DNA of 64,000 bases from Hyperoodon ampullatus (taxonomy: Eukaryota; Chordata; Mammalia; Artiodactyla; Ziphiidae). Position numbers and translations under genes: made by a program. This document shows positions 13,300 to 26,250 of the stretch, piece by piece (position 1 is the first letter of the stretch; every line of letters starts with the position of its first letter). The stretch is from the NCBI GenBank assembly GCA_949752795.1, contig OX457056.1:182366428-182430427 (forward strand). The letters are read 5' to 3'. The notes below the pieces were generated by a model, which searched no databases, was not told where the DNA came from, and worked only from the letters and a program-made list of their open reading frames with translations.

Positions 13300-13400
13300 T
13301 CCTAGGAAGATACCTGACCCAGGTGCTACCTGGCACATAGGAGATACTCATTGCTCATTTTTAAATGAATGAGTGAATGAATGAATAAGACAAAATGAAA
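13300..13400 (+). repeat. MIR 3' end with GAAT repeat
   Basis: ACCTGGCACATAGGAGATACTCA is the MIR 3' motif. It runs into short (GAAT)n repeats. Confidence 0.5.
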
Positions 13401-13626
13401 GAAAACCAGTCTGACACTCATTAAAAACTGTTCTGTGGATATCCTTGGTCCCAGGAATGTAGGGAGGGGATGCTCTCAGAAATCATGGGCAGAACCATGG
13501 GACTCATTCCTCTTTCAGCCTATCTAGGGTTTCCATGTGGACAGTCTACTGAGAAGTAGGATGCCTGGGTTCTACTACTTGGAATCATGTAAAATCTGCA
13601 TATGGCTTTCAACTTTATGGTTTTAA

Positions 13627-13710
13627 AGATAGATGATAGATAGATATAGATAGATAGATGATAGATAGATAGATAGATAGATAGATAGACAGATGATAGA
13701 AAGAAAGATA
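13627..13710. repeat. (GATA)n microsatellite
   Basis: It is an interrupted run of GATA units with occasional GATGATA and GACA variants. Confidence 0.95.
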
Positions 13711-14270
13711 TCCTACACTGGGGAGGGTATGAGGAAATGTTCACTCTCATCCTCTGTTGGTGGGAGAATAAAATAAGAAAACACTTTGGGATGGTAATTG
13801 GGCAGAATCTATCAAAATTGAAAATGCAGATATACTTTCCCATCATAATCCCATTTCTAAAAATCTCTCCTACAGAAACACCATTAAGCAAATTTGTATC
13901 TGAAAGAATATTCACTAGAGCATTGATCCAAAGAGTTAGAAATTAGAGCTGGGACTGATTAAAGAAACAATGATGCCATAACACTTTGCAGTCATGAGAA
14001 AAATGGGGTAGATCTATATGTACTGATATAGAAATATGAGCCTGATATATTGTTAATGAGAAGACAATTCAATGTGTGAACACTTTGTTTAGGATTGTTT
14101 TTAGGGAACACACAGAAATGGATTTGTCATAATCTGTGGACAGGACCTACAATGACTGTGGGTCGACTGTATATACACTTTGGGAATATACACATATATA
14201 TGGATTTAAGTTTACATGTACATAGAAAAATACTTAGAAGAATATAAGCCAATCTTCTAACAGAGCCACC
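13711..14270 (+). repeat. Old L1 (L1ME-like) 3' end, sense
   Basis: It contains the L1 landmarks CTCTGTTGGTGGGAGAATAAA, GGATGGTAATTGGGCAGAATCTA, CCCATTTCTAAAAATCTCTCC, and GCATTGATCCAAAGAG. The 5' boundary abuts the GATA repeat. Confidence 0.7.
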
Positions 14271-14698
14271 TGTTAGGAGGCCCAAGGAAGAATTTTACTT
14301 TCTGTTTTAAATAGAGGTCCTGAATTGCCAGCCTTACTCCTGCACCCCATGCAGAATTACCATTACAGCTTTCATCATGAAAACCCATCCAGTAAAGTCA
14401 GGACAGAGAACACCCTAGACCCAGTGGCCTAGGACTTTACTGAGTGCTTTTGATGAGAGGCAGCAGACCCCAGAGTCCAGGGAGGAAGAACAGGGACTGG
14501 GGGCCAAGTGCCTGGTCAGATCCAGCTCTGCCACTTCCTGGAGGGGGAGTTTGTGCTGGTACTACTTCCCTATGCCTCCCCTGCCTCATCTATGAGGTGG
14601 ACACATTACAATGCATAGGTCAGAGACATCCCAATGTTCATATTGGTAAACACTGGGATAGTGCCTGCATGGGCAAGTGCCATCAAAATGAAGTGTGT

Positions 14699-14738
14699 AT
14701 ATCATCATCATCACCATCATCACCATCATCACCACCAG
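14699..14738. repeat. (ATC/ACC)n trinucleotide repeat
   Basis: This is a short run of ATC and ACC units. Confidence 0.9.
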
Positions 14739-17326
14739 CATTATGTTCTAGACACAATGTACAGGCAAGCATTAGGAGAAAATACAAAATAGTAGGAGGT
14801 ATGCTAGCTTATTTGTTGGATTCATATGTAATATGGGCAATGGGCACATACGATTGAATTCATAGTTCGTATTCATCATCTTTCTATGCACACTCTAATC
14901 TTAATTCACAAGACTGTGTCTTACTGCATCACATGTACTTGTTGGAATTTATAAATTCAACTTTAGGAACTTATAATAATAAATGAGAATTGAATCTGGC
15001 TAGGGAAACAAAATCCCCTACATGTACCATTAGTTTGTCATGAACTCAGAGTTTCACATAGAAATTTTCTTCCTGATATTTTGGATGCCTACCTTGATGT
15101 TACAGATAGGTTGATGATGTTTTTCTTTCTTTTCTTTTTTTCCAAAATGGCACTTCATTTCTGGTATTCTCTATTTGAGACTGAAAAAGTCTTTTAATAA
15201 CAACTCTGAAGTGCTCCGCATTCAAAACTGAAGTTTTAAATGAAATAGGCTTTTTAAAAAAAAAAAATCAAATGTGAGCACAAATGATATTGCTCCAGGA
15301 GATTACAAAAATAAAATAGAGTGAAAAAGTTAAAAAAAAATATTTCCCAGCAGTGCAATGATCCCAGCAATGAAGTGCCCAATAAAGGCAGCAAATCAGC
15401 TGAGCTGAGATGGAAAACAAGCTACCACTCTGAAGGGACATTCCCTGCAGATACACAGAGATGGCCCTGCCCCAGAGTGGGCCCAGGACCCCCGGGAGCA
15501 GGGTGGGCCTGTGCAACCAGGCAGGGTCACTCAGAGGACTGGACCCGCTGGGCTTCTGGCCTGCCTCCAGCCTGGACCATCCTCGGGCCCAGCTCACCTC
15601 TCTGCTGCCTGTTCACCTTTGTCAGGGGGCTCCAAGGCTCCTGTCCCCATAGCACCTCGTACGCTGCCTGTCAACACTGAGTGGGAGACTGCAAAATGAT
15701 CCAAAGGAATCTGTGATGCAGCAAACTGGAGAAACACAGCTCCAAGGTGGTCAATTCCGAAATCACCTCCCTCCTGAAAGCACAAAGCCACACTACCCTT
15801 CTAGAACAGGGCGAGGCAGACTCCCTCTGCATCACTTCTAGAGGATCCCTGTCATCTCCCAAAAGGGGGTTCCCAATGAGCGCTTAAAAGACTCCTGAAG
15901 GTAACGGCTTCACGGGGCCCACTGTTAGTAACATCAGAGCCTCAACCAACCTCCACTGGCCCATGATGAAGCTGAGAAGCATCCAGCCCCGTAGCTGTTT
16001 TTAGACAGTGCGAAGCACAGAGGGGCCTCGGCACAGACCTCGTGGCCTGAGGGGAAGTGACAGCCCTGCGTCAGGGCTAAGAGTCTCTAATACGAGATGT
16101 TCCCACTGCCACTTCGGGGAGGCCTGATCTCGCCTCCTTGGTGATCACATCCCACTTACGAAAGGCCCAGCCACCTGCCCTCCCCTGACTGAAGGAAGCC
16201 CATGAAACGAAATGACTTCTGTTTTCCCCACTCTCATCCCTTCCGAAGCCCCGGCATCTATTCTTCCCTCCAGTCGACATACATAACTCCCTGTGACAAT
16301 AATGGGATGTGCATGTGTACCGAGGGGGGCATAGAATTTTTATCTCTGTAAAAATGGTGCTAGCGTGGTACAAGCAAAGTTTTTGTTTTCTTCCCAAGGC
16401 TTTTACTTGGGGAGATATATTGTTCATGTGCTTGTGGGTTTTTCCTTCTTTTTAATTTTAAATCGAGATTATGAACATATTTTATGCAGGTTAATATATT
16501 CTTTTCATGCAAAATTTAACTGAAACCAGTGCTAGCACATTTAATGACAACAAGAGAAATTCTTCAGCTTATTATAAACATCCTTCAAGAAACCTGAAAT
16601 GCGTGTCCTCTGGAAATAATTTTGCTGGGATTTGGGTTATTATTAAAATCCTCTCAGAATTCTATCACTGGTGTCTAATGTGCCTCAAAGCCCTTTTCTG
16701 CTACTGATCAGAGAAAAACACTTTTTGGTCTTGCAAGTACACTGTCGATAGTGAAAACTGAACTGGAAGAGGGGGCTTCTTTCCTGACACCAGGCAAACA
16801 CTCAGTAGGGCTGGCATCTCAGTCCTGGGCTGACCACTGGGTGCAAGGCCCACTCCTAAGACAGGTTCCCTTCAACTATGATGGAATGAACCTCGTCCCT
16901 CTGTTTTAAGTGCTCTGATCTTTCAGATTCCATGAGAGGAGGCAGGTTTACTGCAGACTTTAAACTCAAGGGAATCCCAGACAAGCAGGTCTTGGTCACA
17001 CATTCCCTACGTGTCAGAATTCTCTACCTGCGACTGTGAGGGGTCCTAGGAGATCGTAGGACAGGGCTACACACAGCTGAGACGGGGATGAGCTATCCAG
17101 GAAAGGTTTACAGGAATGAAAGAGAGTCACAATACCCTTTAGAAGCAGATTCTCATGTTTAATTCTCTCTTTGTGGATAAATAAGAAAACCCACCATTCT
17201 CCCAAGTGGGCTGAACTGTCTCACTAACATGTAAATACAACTGTCTCCGGAGGTGGCCGGGGATGACTCTGTCCCACCAGCCATGACCTAACCAGAGTTG
17301 GCTGCTGTTTGTTAAGTTACTTAGAG

Positions 17327-17505
17327 CTGCACTTCTTAAACTTCAACGTTCACCAGATTCATCTGGAACCTTATTGAATTGCAGATTCTAATTCAGTAGG
17401 TCTAGGGTGGGGCCTGAGCTTCCATTTTTCCAACAAGCTCCCAGGCAATGCCCAGGCTGCTGGTCCATGGACCTCACGTTGAGCAGTGAGGACTTAGATC
17501 TCCAA
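17327..17505. mobile_element. MER20-like hAT-Charlie element
   Basis: The segment has the hallmark TTCTAATTCAGTAGGTCTAG and GGTGGGGCCTGAGCTTCCAT, followed by CAAGCTCCCAGGCAATGC and GCTGGTCCATGGACCTCAC. These are the central and terminal parts of MER20. Confidence 0.82.
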
Positions 17506-17589
17506 TCTCAGATCTCTGCCCTCAATTGTTCATTCATTCCACACCTAGTCTGCAGATCCCAGCTCCCCCACTGGGGACAGAGTGATGGG

Positions 17590-18643
17590 CAGGTTGTCGA
17601 TGACTTTAAAACTAATGTTAATCAAAATTTAAAACTTCTGGGCATCAAAGGATATATCAACAAAGTGCAAAGGCAACCTACAGAATGGATGAAAATACGT
17701 GCAAATTGTATATCCAAAAGGGGTTAATATCCAGAGTATATACAGAACTTCTATAAACACAACAACAAAAAGCAAGCAATCTGATTTTAAAATGGGGGAA
17801 AGACTTGAATAGACATTTCTCCAAAGAAGATATACAAATGGCCAACAGGCACATGAAAAGATGCTCAACATCACTAATCATTATGGAAATGCAAATCAAA
17901 ACCGCAATACGATACCATCTCACACCCATTAGGCTGGCTGCTATATTTAAAAAAAAAAAAAAACAGAAAATAACGAGTGTCAGTAAGGATGTAGAGAAAC
18001 TAGAACCCTTGTGCACTGTTGGTGGGAATGTAAAATCATGCAGCCACTATGGAAAAGAGTACAGCAGTTCCTCAAAAAATTAAACAGAGAACTACCATGT
18101 GATCCAGGGATTCCACTTCTAGGTACATATCCAAAATATTTGAATGCAGGGCCTCAAAGAGATATTTGTACAACCATATTCACAGCAGTATTATTCATAA
18201 TAGCTAACATGTGGAAGCAACCCAAGTGTCCATCCACAGATGAATCGATAAACAAAATGTAGTATGTATACATAAACTGAAATATTATTCAGCCTTTAAA
18301 AAGGAAGAAAATTCTGACCCATGTTGCAACATAAATGATCCTTGACAACATCATGCTAAGTAAAATAAGCCAGTCACAAAAGGATAAACACCATATAATT
18401 CTACTTATATGAGGTACCCAGAGTGGTCAAATTTATAGACAAAGTAGAAGGGTACTTTTCAAGGGCTGGAGGAGGAGAGAGTAGAGAGTTGTTACTTAAT
18501 GAGTACAGACTTTTGCAAGATGAAGAGCTGTGGAGATTGCACAGCAATATGAATATACTTAACACCACTGAACTGTACACTTCAGAATGGTTAAGATGGT
18601 AAATTTTATGTTATGTGTATTTTAACACAATTAAAAAAAAACA
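17590..18643 (+). repeat. L1 3' end, sense (ORF2 tail plus 3' UTR)
   Basis: This is clear late ORF2 sequence: GGCATCAAAGGATATATCAACA, GACATTTCTCCAAAGAAGATA, ATGGCCAACAGGCACATGAA, CACTGTTGGTGGGAATGTAAA, and GGAAGCAACCCAAGTGTCC. It continues through an L1M-type 3' UTR (GAACTGTACACTTCAGAATGG) to an A-rich end. It is 5' truncated and its frames are broken. Confidence 0.92.
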
Positions 18644-19049
18644 GTTCCCACAGTCTGCACTGTCTAAGGTGTCTACAATGTACAGCCTTCACAGCAAGAG
18701 AGATGTAGAGGTCACTTTGTAAAAAGGAACCATGTGGTTGCAGTGGAGGAGAAAGTCCATTCAGGCGGGTTAGCATGACTTCAACATGGAGTGGGAAGTG
18801 TTGAGACACAGGTGAGGCCAAGTGCTGTAGGAGGCCTGTGGAGAGGCCCTGGAGTCAGATGGATGGGGAGGTGGTGGGTGTGACAACCAGCCATGGCGGG
18901 GGGTTAGCCTGGGGTCAAGCCCAGGCTCCTGCGAAGTAACAGACAGTCTTCGGTCACCAGTGGACATGGGGGCAAGGGAGAAGAAGGCACACAGATTCTG
19001 GACAGCCTGATATCCCAGGTGGAGCAGGACTGCGGGAAGGTGATGAGGT

Positions 19050-19860
19050 CTGTGTGTGCCGTGGTTAGTTTGGGGCACGCTTGGAGCCTCCTGCGGGGTG
19101 TATCATAAACAGTCAGAAGAACCAGGCTGGAATTGACTTGAAGACCCAGGTTAGGGAATCAGTGGGCTGCACAGGTGGCCGCTGCACCTGTAAGAGTGTT
19201 GACCCTCGCGGGCAATGTGTTCAAGGAGAAGAGGACCCCAGAGACAGGTAATTCTCTAGAGAAGTGGAGGGGGGGGAAGCCAGCCTAACCATCTGGGGAG
19301 GGGCGACAGCCAGGAGGGAAAGCAGTCAGCTGGGGCTATGGCTGGTGACCCACGTTTACCTCCAGGGACAAGGGCATCGATGCATCGAGGGGTCAGAAAT
19401 GAGAGATTAACTGAAAAGGGTCCTGAGAGTTGGCGATGGGAGGTCCCTGACATGCAGAGCATAACTCTGATGCCTGGGCGAGTCCAGATTTGTGGAGAAG
19501 TGGGACTGAAGGGACAGGAGGCCTCAAAAAGAAGGAGGTGAGCGATCCCCATCTTGGAGGTGAGCGGCAGCTCTGTGGGAGGATGAGCGGGGCAACAGGT
19601 CCGGACAGAGCCCGTGGGGCCCAGGGCAAGATGACCTGGACCACGCGGGGTAACGGGGTGGAGCGTGAGACAGATGATGACAGCTGCCACGCGCGGGAAG
19701 CCCTGCTTCATCCTGGAGGGAAGGGGGGGTCCACGAGAGTATTTTAAGCAGGGAAATGACATGATTGGAGTTGCGTTTTAGAAAAATCCCTAGGCAGCAA
19801 TGCGGGAGAGGGATCAGAGCGGGAGACCGGATACAAGAGACCCACTGGGAAACTGGTGGT
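19050..19860 (+). repeat. Possible ancient interspersed repeat
   Basis: The segment ATTTTAAGCAGGGAAATGAC, followed by ATGATTGGAGTTGCGTTTTAG and CCCTAGGCAGCAATGCGGGAG, resembles a motif that recurs in mammalian genomes. I cannot name the family. The extent is a guess. Confidence 0.35.
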
Positions 19861-20432
19861 AATTAAGCCCCTGATGTTCCTACTTTTCCTGTGTCTTCAG
19901 TCTTTTGCTCACAAGTGACAGTTTTCTCCTTATAGAACGGGGGTGGCCTGACCTTTCTGGCTACCGAGCGCTACATACGAGTGACTTGATTACGGAGAGA
20001 GAGAACTCAGAGGTGAGGTACTGAAGGACCCTCCATGAGGAGGCATGACCCTGAGGCAGAAGGAGCCCGCGGGACTGCATCCTCCTCTGTGAGTTGGTCT
20101 GGGGATGCTGCCCACCCTCCCTTCCAGCTCACGGTCCCTGTTGCTACTGAGGTCTCGCCTCCACATCACAGAAACTGTTTGCTTTCTCTTCCTCCACTCA
20201 GTCTCTGAATCAATAAGTGACCTAAGGCAAGAAAAACAAATCAAATGCACTTCCGGCTTTCTCTGCTTCTTCTGAAACAAGGAAGCAGTGACAGCTTTTC
20301 CTGGAAGTGTGTGAATTAGCTCAGTGGGTTCAGGGAGCCCTAAACCATAGGGAAGAAATGCGGGTCTTCACTGTCAGTGTTCAAGGTTGTTAGACAAAAG
20401 GATCACATTGCCCATCAGAAGGAGCCTTGGTG

Positions 20433-20621
20433 GGCTTCCCTGGTGGCGCAGTGGTTGAGAGTCCGCCTGCCGATACAGGGGACATGGGTTTGTGCCCCGG
20501 TCCGGGAAGATCCCACATGCCGTGGAGCAGCTGGGCCCGTGAGCCATGGCCGCTAAGCCTGCGCATCCGGAGCCTGTGCTCCGCAACGGGAGAGGCCACA
20601 ACAGTGAGAGGGCTGTGTACC

Positions 20622-20660
<39 letters not shown>
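20433..20660 (+). mobile_element. CHR-type tRNA-derived SINE, full length
   Basis: This is the most complete copy in the window. Its 5' head GGGCTTCCCTGGTGGCGCAG includes an A-box-like TGGCGCAGTGG and a B-box region GGTTTGTGCCCCGGTCCGGG, and the body is followed by about 38 A residues. The flanking duplication is GAGCCTTGGTG at 20422-20432 and GAGGCTTGGTG at 20661-20671. The long pure poly(A) suggests a young insertion. Confidence 0.96.
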
Positions 20661-20664
<4 letters not shown>

Positions 20665-22799
20665 CTTGGTGATAACACATGGCTTCATGAGCTGATGAGC
20701 TAACTTTGAGAGCAGGTTGTTGTGTTAAAATAGGGGAGAACAATTTTGATAACTTGATTATAAAAAGTCTAAAGTGCCTTTCTCACCTCTGTTTTTCTTC
20801 TTGAGTCCTATCATTTTTTTAAACCTTCCAACCACTGTTAGTCTCTGGTATACACAGTTCTTGCAAAATGCCATGTTATCTTGTAAACATAAGAAAAGAT
20901 GCCCACTTGTTAATGCTCTGAGGGTGAAAACACAAGGAGCCAGGCTTGTCATTTTCGCCTGGAGTCTGAGGGTCTGCTGGGAGTTGGCATGTGAGATGAG
21001 GTGAGGGAGATGGAGCCTACAAAGCACCTAGCAGAGGGGTTGGCACACAGTAGGTGCTCAGTAAACGGGGGTTCTTGCTTTTTGCCAATGAGTCAGTGGA
21101 GGTGGCAGGCAGGTTGATTCCTTGGGATGAGCATGGGTCAGTATCACTCTGGAAAGAGCAGCTGGGTGACTGAAGGGCTCTGTGGCCTGTGACCACTCCA
21201 GGAAGCATGGTTTTATGGATTTTGTGGCAAAATGCAACAATTACAGAATTAAACACCTAAACTGGTACCAGACCCCAAAGAAAAGATGTCAAATTATTTT
21301 CTAAATTACCCACTAAGGCCTGTGTGAGTCAACAAGTAGCTATTGACTTTAGTTTCAGCTGCCATCAAGACTTATTGATTTGAGAGAGAAATATTGACCA
21401 AATTGAGACCAAGGTCAATGCTGGCCTCCTGGGAAAATAAATCTTAATATTAACCAAAAACTGCAGACGCTAGGCCTGATATTTTTGACTCTAAACTGCT
21501 GGTCAGACAGAGGTCCACTCAAAGTCAGCTCTTTACTTCACTGTGTATTGTTATAGGTGCAAACTGGTCTCCAAATTGACTCGTTTCTGGAAAATTTGGT
21601 ATAAAAATTTCAAGCTTTTTCATATCTTAAAAGATCAAAGGACAATTGGTATTTAAGAACTGTAATGGGTGATATTTCCATAAAACAAAGAATCCATTTT
21701 GAAGTGCAGATAAGTGCCCCAACTTACTTTCTGTGAAAATTAAGAATTTCCTATGTTGAATCTCCATCCAGAGGGGCATACCAGCTCAAAGAAAAACTTA
21801 ACCATAAAAACTTGCAATTAAGACCAGTTATTTTTGAAAATGCGGTTGAATCTACTTTGTTTATAAATGCCCCAAATTGCTTAAGGCAAACTGCTTTTAT
21901 AGCTGTGGACTAAAGAAAGTTGTCCATTCAAGGCTGCTGACACTGCTCCATCTATTGGGGCAGCAGCACTGTCTTCATGAGAGATGAAACACTACCCGCT
22001 GTGGGTTGTAGGAACTCACTTTTCTGAAACAGAGTGTTTGTGTGTCCTCACAGGCAAATCTGGGAGTGGGGGGACTTATTGTGAGAATTAAATATGATGA
22101 CATGCAAAAAGCACTTTTTCTTATATATCCCTGGGATATATCAATGGAACATCAAATAAAGAGCGGTTTCTGTTGTTACCAGGGGTAAAAGATTGGATAA
22201 GAAACAACAGGCCCTGAGCAACTTAGAATGTAAGATGGGGGAAATTTACAAAGTATAATCATTCTTGAGGTTGTTGATAAATATCAGGATTAAGAATAAA
22301 AGATCTGGAAAAGATACACACACAGATGTGTAGTGATATGGACCGCTGGGAGAGAGTGAGCTCAGACTATCTGGGGAAACTGACTCTCAACGGATGGGAT
22401 GAAGGATGCTCCAAGGAAAGTTGATAGTTTTAGCCTTTGTGTTCAGTTGAGTTTCCCAAAGTCTACTGAATGATCAGAAATCTATTAAAATCAGCAAAAA
22501 CCCCGCTGCTACATTTGAGGACAAGACAGTGTAGTCAACAGAGCAGAACTGATAAGGAATTTTTGATGATATGAACCAGACGGAATCACACTGTATGAAA
22601 AGCCCGTCAGGACCCACAACTCATTGCAGGCAAAAGGAGGCTTTCTTTGGAAAACAGAGGAACCATCCTGTCTAGGAGAACAGCAGAAACCTGGGCACAG
22701 AATAGGAAGGTCAGGGGCAAGGCTGAGCCATGAGAGGATGTCAGAATCATGCGCAGAGATCCAGGTTCCACTCTGAGACAAGGCTTCAATTAAGCTGGT

Positions 22800-23190
22800 T
22801 AAAACCTTACGCTCTGGCTTCAGAAGGACAAAGGTTCAAGTCCTGACTGCAGCCCACAAGCTGCATGACCTTGGGTTAGTCGTCCATCTGTCACCTTACT
22901 GACTCCGAGTCTCACTGTGCCCATCTATAAAAGCACAATGAAGCAGCCGCATAGCACAGGGAGATCAGCTCGGTGCTTTGTGACCGCCTGGAGGGGTGGG
23001 ATAGGGAGGGTGGGAGGGAGGGAGACGCAAGAGGGAAGAGATATGGGAACGTATGTATATGTATAACTGATTCACTTTGTTATAAAGCAGAAACTAACAC
23101 ACCATTGTAAAGCAATTATACTCCAATAAAGATGTTTAAAAAAAAAAAAGCACAATGACAGAACCTACTCCACAAAGCTGGGGTGCAAAA
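22800..23190 (+). repeat. MIR SINE split by an L1 insertion
   Basis: MIR sequence runs from about 22800 (TCTGGCTTCAGAAGGACAAAGG and GCATGACCTTGGGTTAGTCG) to CCCATCTATAAAAGCACAATGA. It is interrupted at 22942-23145 and resumes with the same AAAAGCACAATGA followed by CAGAACCTACTCCACAAAG. Confidence 0.75.
22942..23145 (+). mobile_element. Young L1 3' end (artiodactyl/cetacean type), 5' truncated
   Basis: It contains CATAGCACAGGGAGATCAGC, GTATAACTGATTCACTTTG, and GCAATTATACTCCAATAAAG, followed by poly(A). The perfect 13-bp target-site duplication AAAAGCACAATGA flanks it at 22929-22941 and 23146-23158. Only the 3' UTR was copied. Confidence 0.93.
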
Positions 23191-23621
23191 TCACACATCC
23201 CCATCCTGTTGGACACTGCTCTGGTGTGGAGAACACAGCACTGACCAGAGCAGACAACCTCCCTGCCTTCATGGACCTTGCATTCTGAGAAGAGAAAGGC
23301 AGGTAATAGATACATGTAAAAGTACATCAGGATGCCTCTCATGGGGAGTTCCTTCCGAGGGTGGGTGGTGTTTTATATAGAGTTTCAGGAAGGCTTCTCC
23401 ACTGAGTTTATATTTGAATAGAGACCCTAAGGGGTGAGTAATAAGCCACAGACATAGCCTGGGGAGGACAGTCCAGGCATATAAGACAACAAAAGCCATA
23501 CCAGAACATGCTTGGTATGTTTAAGGACTAGCAAGGAAGACAGAATGATGGGAGGGGAACGAGAAAGGGGGACAGTGGTAAAAATCATGTCAAAGAGGTC
23601 ATGGGGGCTAGATCATTATAG

Positions 23622-23930
23622 GGCTGCGCTGTCCAATATGGTAACCAATAGCCAAATGTGACTATTAAGCTCTTGAACTGTGGTTCTGAAATGAGATGTG
23701 CAGGAAGCATAACATACACACTGGATTTTGAAGACTTAGCAGAACAATAAGCATTAAAATGTTTCATTAATAATTTTTATACTGGTTATATGTTTAAATG
23801 ATAATATTTTGATATATTGGGTTAAATAAGCCATATTATGAAAATTGGTTTCACCTGTTTGTTTTTACGTCTTTAATGTGGTTACTGGAAAATTTAAATT
23901 ACATGTGTCTTGCATGATATAAGGCATTAG
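23622..23930. mobile_element. hAT-Charlie-type non-autonomous DNA element
   Basis: It starts GCTGCGCTGTCCAATATGG and contains AATGATAATATTTTGATATA, TTGGGTTAAATAAG and GGTTTCACCTGTTTGTTTTT. The family pattern is a common mammalian MER1-type element. The subfamily is not assigned. Confidence 0.7.
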
Positions 23931-24329
23931 ATGCCACAGTAATGAGCATGGCATTTATGCTGAGCAATATGGGAAGTAAACAGAAATGCACACAAAGTGC
24001 TTAGCATATTTCCCAGAACAGAGTGTAAAATGTTTATGAAACTAGAATTCCATTCACAGACAAACTACTCAAATGTAAAGGCAAATATATTTAGGGGGGA
24101 AGACACTGGATTCAAGAAAAGATAATAACAGAACTAATAAAAGTTAAGTGTAAATAATTGTTTAGAATGTAGTGATGAAGTATAATGAAACTGGCAAGTA
24201 GCGATTATTGAAATATGAAACATAAAGTTAAATAAAAAAGAATCTGACAAAAAAGAATGACAGATAAAGCTGGAGCCATTCCTAAATTCCAAATGGATCA
24301 GAGAAAAACAGGCAGAAAAAAAAAGGAAA

Positions 24330-25190
24330 CCATATAAGTATTTCACTGTAGCCATCCTGGTAGATGTGAACTGGTTTTCTGCTTCTAACCTCCATTTCCA
24401 TGACACCAATGAGATTAAATACTTTTCATGTGCTGGCTGTCTTCTTTGGTGAAGCACATGTTTAAGACTTCTGCCTATTTTTTTTTTGTAGTGTTGCCTT
24501 TTTCTTTTTTATTGATTTGTAGGTGTTCACAAATGCTAGGTAAGAAGCCTTCATCAAATATACACGTGGCAGGTACACTCTCCCCATAGGTGGCTTCCCT
24601 TTTCATTCTTGTACTGATATCTTTAATCAGAATAGACCTTCTAAATTTTAATGTAATCCAAAGTTTTCAATCTTTTCCTTTATGGCTCATACATTACATG
24701 TCTTGTTTAAAAATCTTTGCTTGCCCTGACCTTATGTAGATAAGCTAATTTTAGGGAGTTTTATTTTTACCTTTCTTACTTAAGTGTATGAACCTTCTCT
24801 AATTAATTTTTGTGTGTGGTGTGAAGTACAGGTTATGGATCATTGTTTTTCATGTGGAGATCCTACAGACCCATCAGTGTATACTGAAAATATAATCCTT
24901 TCTTCACTGCACTGCAATGTCACTTTTGTCATAAAATCAAGTGACAATACATATGTAGATATGTTTGGGGCTCTTTATTATGTTCCTTTGGTTTATTTGT
25001 CTATTCTTGTGCTAATACCATTACTTACTATACAGCTTAATTACTATGGCTTTAATATAAATCTTGTGGATTGGTATATAATTTCTTCACTTTGTTCTTT
25101 TCCTTCAAGATTATCTTGGCCCTCCACAAGGCCAAGATAATCTTATTATCTTACATACACATTTTAAAATTGGTTTGCCAGTTTCTCTGC
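24330..25190 (-). repeat. L1 ORF2 region, antisense
   Basis: The landmarks are antisense L1: TTGATTTGTAGGTGTTCACAAATGC, CCTTTATGGCTCATACATTACATG, TTCATGTGGAGATCCTACAGACC, and TTATGTTCCTTTGGTTTATTTGTC. The plus-strand 118-codon frame here is antisense L1. Confidence 0.8.
25107..25144. repeat. Perfect 15-bp inverted repeat with 8-nt loop
   Basis: AAGATTATCTTGGCC (25107-25121) and GGCCAAGATAATCTT (25130-25144) are exact reverse complements around CTCCACAA. The hairpin lies inside the antisense L1 fragment, where the L1 family has only one arm. Confidence 0.95.
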
Positions 25191-25239
25191 CTCAATCTCC
25201 CTCTTTCTCTCTTTCTCTCTCTCACACACAAATACACAG

Positions 25240-26250
25240 CTGCTGAACAAAATTGGCAACAAAATAAATAACAATACGATTACAAACTTAAAAGAAATTA
25301 AATCTTCATGCATCCATACTGATATAAAGAAATTACTGAATAAGTCAATGAGGAAAGGGATCCAGCTCTTCCTTACAGAAGAATTTCAAGTAGTAAATGG
25401 AGATGGATTGAGGAAAACAGAAAATCACCATCAGTTCACCATAGTAATAAGTGCTGCAAGCAAAATCCACGGATGAATGCTAAAACGAGTAGACGAAAGT
25501 TCAAGGAAAAACAGGCTATTTGCACAGGCTTGATGTGTCTCCCCTAAAATACCTATTAATTACTGTGGTGGTCTTCATATGTGTCCACAAAGTCTTTGAG
25601 ACCCCTTCCTGAATTCAGGAGGTGCCGCTTCACTCTCCTCCCCTTGAGTGTGACCAGTGACTTAATGACTGGCTTCTAACAAATAAAGTATGGAAAGGGA
25701 AAAATAGTGATTTATACTGAAGGAACCTGGTAGACCCACCTTCACCAAGTGGTCACGGTCAGCATCATAGCACGTCTGCTCCATGGGACGCTATGAGAAA
25801 GGCATATCTCCTCTGTGTTGTTCTTCCCTCAAATCCATAACCTCATTTCTAATCATCAGAAAACCTCAGAGAAACCCAAATCAAGAGGCATTGTAAAAAA
25901 TGCAGCTACTACTCTTTAAAAGTGTCAAGGCTGTAGAAGCAGACAGACGGAGGCGCTGGCCCTGATTGGAGGAGACTAAGGAGACAAGACCACGAAATGC
26001 GATGTGACAGCCTGGATGGGATCCTGCACCAGAAAAAGAACATTCGTGGAAAAACTGCTGAAATCTGATCCAAGTCTGGAGTGCAGTTAATGGTAATGTG
26101 CTGATGGTAACTTCTTAGTTTTGACAAATACACCATGGCTATGTGAGAAGTTAAGTTTAGGAGAAGCTGGGCGAAGGGTAGACGGGAACTCTCTGTACCA
26201 TCTTTCTAACTCTTCTGTAAAACTGAAATTGTTTCAAAATTAAAAGTATA
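25240..26250 (+). repeat. Old interspersed repeat, probably a LINE 3' end
   Basis: It contains GAAGAATTTCAAGTAGTAAATGG, TGACTGGCTTCTAACAAATA, AGTGTCAAGG, GGAGGAGACTAAGGAGACAAGA, and a 3' end AACTGAAATTGTTTCAAAATTAAA. This is a repeat seen in many mammalian genomes. I cannot name the subfamily with certainty. Confidence 0.6.

Noticed and set aside
13627..13710. Repeat array considered as CRISPR-like
   Set aside because: It is a simple GATA microsatellite in mammalian DNA with no spacers.
19256..19762. 168-codon minus-strand open frame
   Set aside because: It is GC-rich with frames open on both strands. It partly overlaps sequence resembling an ancient repeat, and no domain is visible.
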